Under the pieces are notes generated by a model. The model was given only the letters and a program-made list of their open reading frames with translations, did no database searches and was not told the origin of the DNA. Both the position numbers and the translations under genes were made by a program. A stretch of DNA of 8,583 nt from Armatimonadota bacterium. GTDB lineage: Bacteria; Armatimonadota; SYMT01. The stretch's first letter is position 1, and each line of letters begins with the position of its first letter. Below, one piece after another: positions 7,201-8,583 of the stretch. The stretch spans positions 1-8,583 of the forward strand of contig JAJFMS010000109.1 of the NCBI GenBank assembly GCA_020696885.1, written 5' to 3'.

Positions 7201-7318
7201 TGTTTATACTTAGCGGCCAAGAGGCCAATCTTAAGCTGTGCTTAACATTCTGATAACTCGGGCGCAACATGGTGCGTCTATAGTTCGTAAGACAGGCAGG
7301 CTCTCACGTCAGGGAGGT
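7201..7318 (+). promoter_or_regulatory. AT-richer upstream region and ribosome binding site of the prepilin gene
   Basis: This stretch is clearly richer in A and T than its surroundings. It contains TATACT (7205-7210), the inverted repeat TTAAGC-TGT-GCTTAA (7231-7245), TTAACA (7242-7247) and TATAGT (7279-7284), any of which could be promoter or operator elements. No pair gives a convincing sigma-70 -35/-10 set at 16-18 bp spacing, so the exact promoter is not assigned. AGGGAGGT at 7311-7318 is a strong ribosome binding site seven bases before the pilin ATG. Confidence 0.45.
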
Positions 7319-7325
7319 CTCCACG

Positions 7326-8177
7326 ATGCGCGCTCTACGAGCACGGGTTCCGCGCGGTTTTACGTTGATCGAGTTGTTGGTGGTAATCGCCATCATTGCC
7401 ATTCTGGCGGCGATCCTCTTCCCGGTATTCGCCCAGGCGCGGGACGCCGCGCGCAAGGCCACCTGCCTGAGCAACATGAAGCAGGTAGGCATTGCTCTCG
7501 GGATGTACATCCAGGACTACGACGAGACCCTGTGCGGGGTGACGCACGGTGACTCGTGCCGGGCCACGGGCACTCCCGGGGCGGCGCGCTCGGATGCCTC
7601 CTACGTGGGGATGCCCGGCTGGCCGGTGGCGCTGCAGCCCTACTCGAAGAGCGTGAAGTACCTCTCGTGCCCGTCTGACCCGCACAAGGGCGGCTATGCG
7701 AAGACCGGTTCGTACTGCTTCGAGGCGCAGTTGGTGCAGGGGAACATCCCGGGCGCCTATGCCGGCATCAGTGCCAGCAACGCGGACCTGAAGCGGGTGA
7801 TGCCGCTGTCGTACAGCGCCAACTACTTCCTCAGCAACACCCAGGCCACGCCGTACCGGCCGGCGGCGCCGGACATCCCGGGCGGCGTTTCCCTGGCCGC
7901 CATCAACCGGCCGGCCGAGGTCTTCTTCATCACGGAGAACGGGACCGATCCAGTGTTGGGCTATGCGGCCTACTACATCACTCCCGGCTACGGAAACACC
8001 GCCGCCGCCACCAACCGCTGGGCGATGGGCCAGCGCCACGGGGAAGGCCGCGTGTGGGCCTTCGTGGACGGGCATGCGAAGTGGGCGAACTCCGGGCACG
8101 GCGAAGACCCAGCAAGAGCTGATCGACGAATACGCGGGACGCGGCATCCTCACGGATCCGTTCACGCCGTAGAGTAG
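7326..8177 (+). CDS. Type II secretion/type IV pilin-like prepilin, DUF1559 (H-x9-DG) family, C-terminus frame-shifted
   Basis: The 283-residue protein starts with a short basic leader and the prepilin site R10-G11 | F12-T13-L14-I15-E16, with Glu at +5 of the mature protein, followed by a long hydrophobic helix (about 14-36). Prepilin peptidase would cut after G11 and N-methylate F12. The globular part ends in the family motif H238-x9-D248-G249. From base 8097 the protein becomes His/Arg-rich and unlike the family (ending GSVHAVE). Removing one G from GGG 8094-8096 gives instead [19 protein letters not shown] then TDPFTP, ending at TAG 8170-8172, for 281 residues. So the last 26 residues as read are probably an artefact or a recent frameshift. 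Such pilins occur in many copies per genome in Armatimonadota and Planctomycetes; whether they build a pseudopilus or another surface structure is unclear. The start is supported by AGGGAGGT seven bases upstream. The gene seems monocistronic, divergent from the SEC-C gene. Confidence 0.92.
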   Translation: MRALRARVPRGFTLIELLVVIAIIAILAAILFPVFAQARDAARKATCLSNMKQVGIALGMYIQDYDETLCGVTHGDSCRATGTPGAARSDASYVGMPGWPVALQPYSKSVKYLSCPSDPHKGGYAKTGSYCFEAQLVQGNIPGAYAGISASNADLKRVMPLSYSANYFLSNTQATPYRPAAPDIPGGVSLAAINRPAEVFFITENGTDPVLGYAAYYITPGYGNTAAATNRWAMGQRHGEGRVWAFVDGHAKWANSGHGEDPARADRRIRGTRHPHGSVHAVE

Positions 8178-8179
8178 CG

Positions 8180-8214
8180 CGGCCACCCTGCGACCCGGCG
8201 TCGCGGGGTGGCCG
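8180..8214. terminator. Shared hairpin between convergent pilin and membrane-protein genes
   Basis: The arms at 8180-8194 (CGGCCACCCTGCGAC) and 8200-8214 (GTCGCGGGGTGGCCG) pair over 15 bp with one G-T wobble and a five-base loop. It begins eight bases after the repaired pilin stop and 13 bases from the stop of the convergent minus-strand gene, so it can serve both. Neither side has a good T-tract. Confidence 0.6.
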
Positions 8215-8226
8215 GTGCGCTTCGCC

Positions 8227-8583
8227 TTACGCTTCCCAGCGGGTCCACCAACCCCCGCGGCCACGGATCCAGGTCTGGAGCAGCGTGAGTAGCAGGCCGC
8301 CGGTCACCCCGCTGAATAGGATCGCGGCGATGGTGGGCGCACCGACGAAGCGCCAGACCACTGCCCAGACTGCACCGACCGCCAGTCCGAAAACCGCGCC
8401 GACGATGAGCCGGCGGCGGGTGCTCCGGATCAGGATAGCCGTACCGAGCAGGAACCCCGCCGGCACGGCCGGCACCGTTCCCATCATCCCGCAGAGCCGC
8501 CACTCACGGAGCCAGGAACTAGGCTCCGGCGTTCCTCGGATCAGTTGGTCGAGGAGAATGGCGGAGAGGGAGCCGAGGCTAAG
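8227..8583 (-). CDS. Small integral membrane protein, unknown family (5' partial)
   Basis: The frame is open from the window edge to the TAA at 8229-8227, giving 118 visible residues; the start lies beyond 8583. Numbering from the first visible residue, hydrophobic segments lie at about 1-16, 35-53, 59-81 and 84-104, and a basic RSTRRR cluster (53-58) between the second and third suggests a cytoplasmic loop. The C-terminus is Trp/Arg-rich (GGWWTRWEA). An internal ATG at 8487 would give 86 residues, but it has no ribosome binding site, and the upstream residues (LSLGSLSAILLDQLIRG) read as a genuine helix, so the longer form is preferred. I do not recognise the family. Confidence 0.75.
   Translation of the reverse strand, partial: LSLGSLSAILLDQLIRGTPEPSSWLREWRLCGMMGTVPAVPAGFLLGTAILIRSTRRRLIVGAVFGLAVGAVWAVVWRFVGAPTIAAILFSGVTGGLLLTLLQTWIRGRGGWWTRWEA

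Noticed and set aside
7335..8264. A 309-codon minus-strand open frame opposite the prepilin gene
   Set aside because: It is the antisense of an unmistakable prepilin and crosses the shared terminator hairpin; its composition is Arg/Gly/Val-rich without motifs.

Overview
The window is GC-rich bacterial chromosome and most resembles Armatimonadota. The best clue is the prepilin at 7326, whose N-terminal helix running into an [19 protein letters not shown] stretch and whose C-terminal H-x9-DG motif (DUF1559-type pilin) are typical of that phylum. Planctomycetes and Acidobacteria share related families and are not excluded. I see no transposase, integrase, CRISPR array, rRNA or tRNA.

Layout. (1) Bases 1-4269 (+): a very large, probably exported multidomain protein with a SpoIVB/S55-like protease region, a low-complexity linker, a seven-bladed beta-propeller, a jelly-roll-like domain and Ig/FN3-like domains. 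Its 5' end lies outside the window. A strong intrinsic terminator follows. (2) Bases 4361-4661 (+): remains of a small protein with an N-terminal hydrophobic helix, interrupted by one frame break and containing two perfect inverted repeats. (3) Bases 4701-6608 (-): a cytosolic-looking TPR plus HEAT-like protein, convergent with the genes before it. (4) Bases 6803-7053 (-): a small SEC-C zinc-motif protein split over three frames. (5) A 272-base divergent intergenic region, 7054-7325, holding regulatory-looking repeats. (6) Bases 7326-8177 (+): the prepilin, whose last 26 residues are frame-shifted. (7) Bases 8227-8583 (-): the C-terminal part of a small membrane protein, convergent with the pilin across a shared hairpin.

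The genes do not form one obvious pathway. The large secreted protein and the pilin belong to the cell envelope, while the TPR/HEAT and SEC-C proteins lie in tandem on the minus strand. Two signals stand out. First, the protease region carries its S55 motifs in the reverse order of SpoIVB and lacks the expected Asp. Second, four separate frame breaks in three small genes are each repaired by removing a single base, which suggests systematic sequencing insertions, although a shift-prone UUU-UAA site inside the SEC-C motif deserves a check. No clear new defence or mobile system was found.
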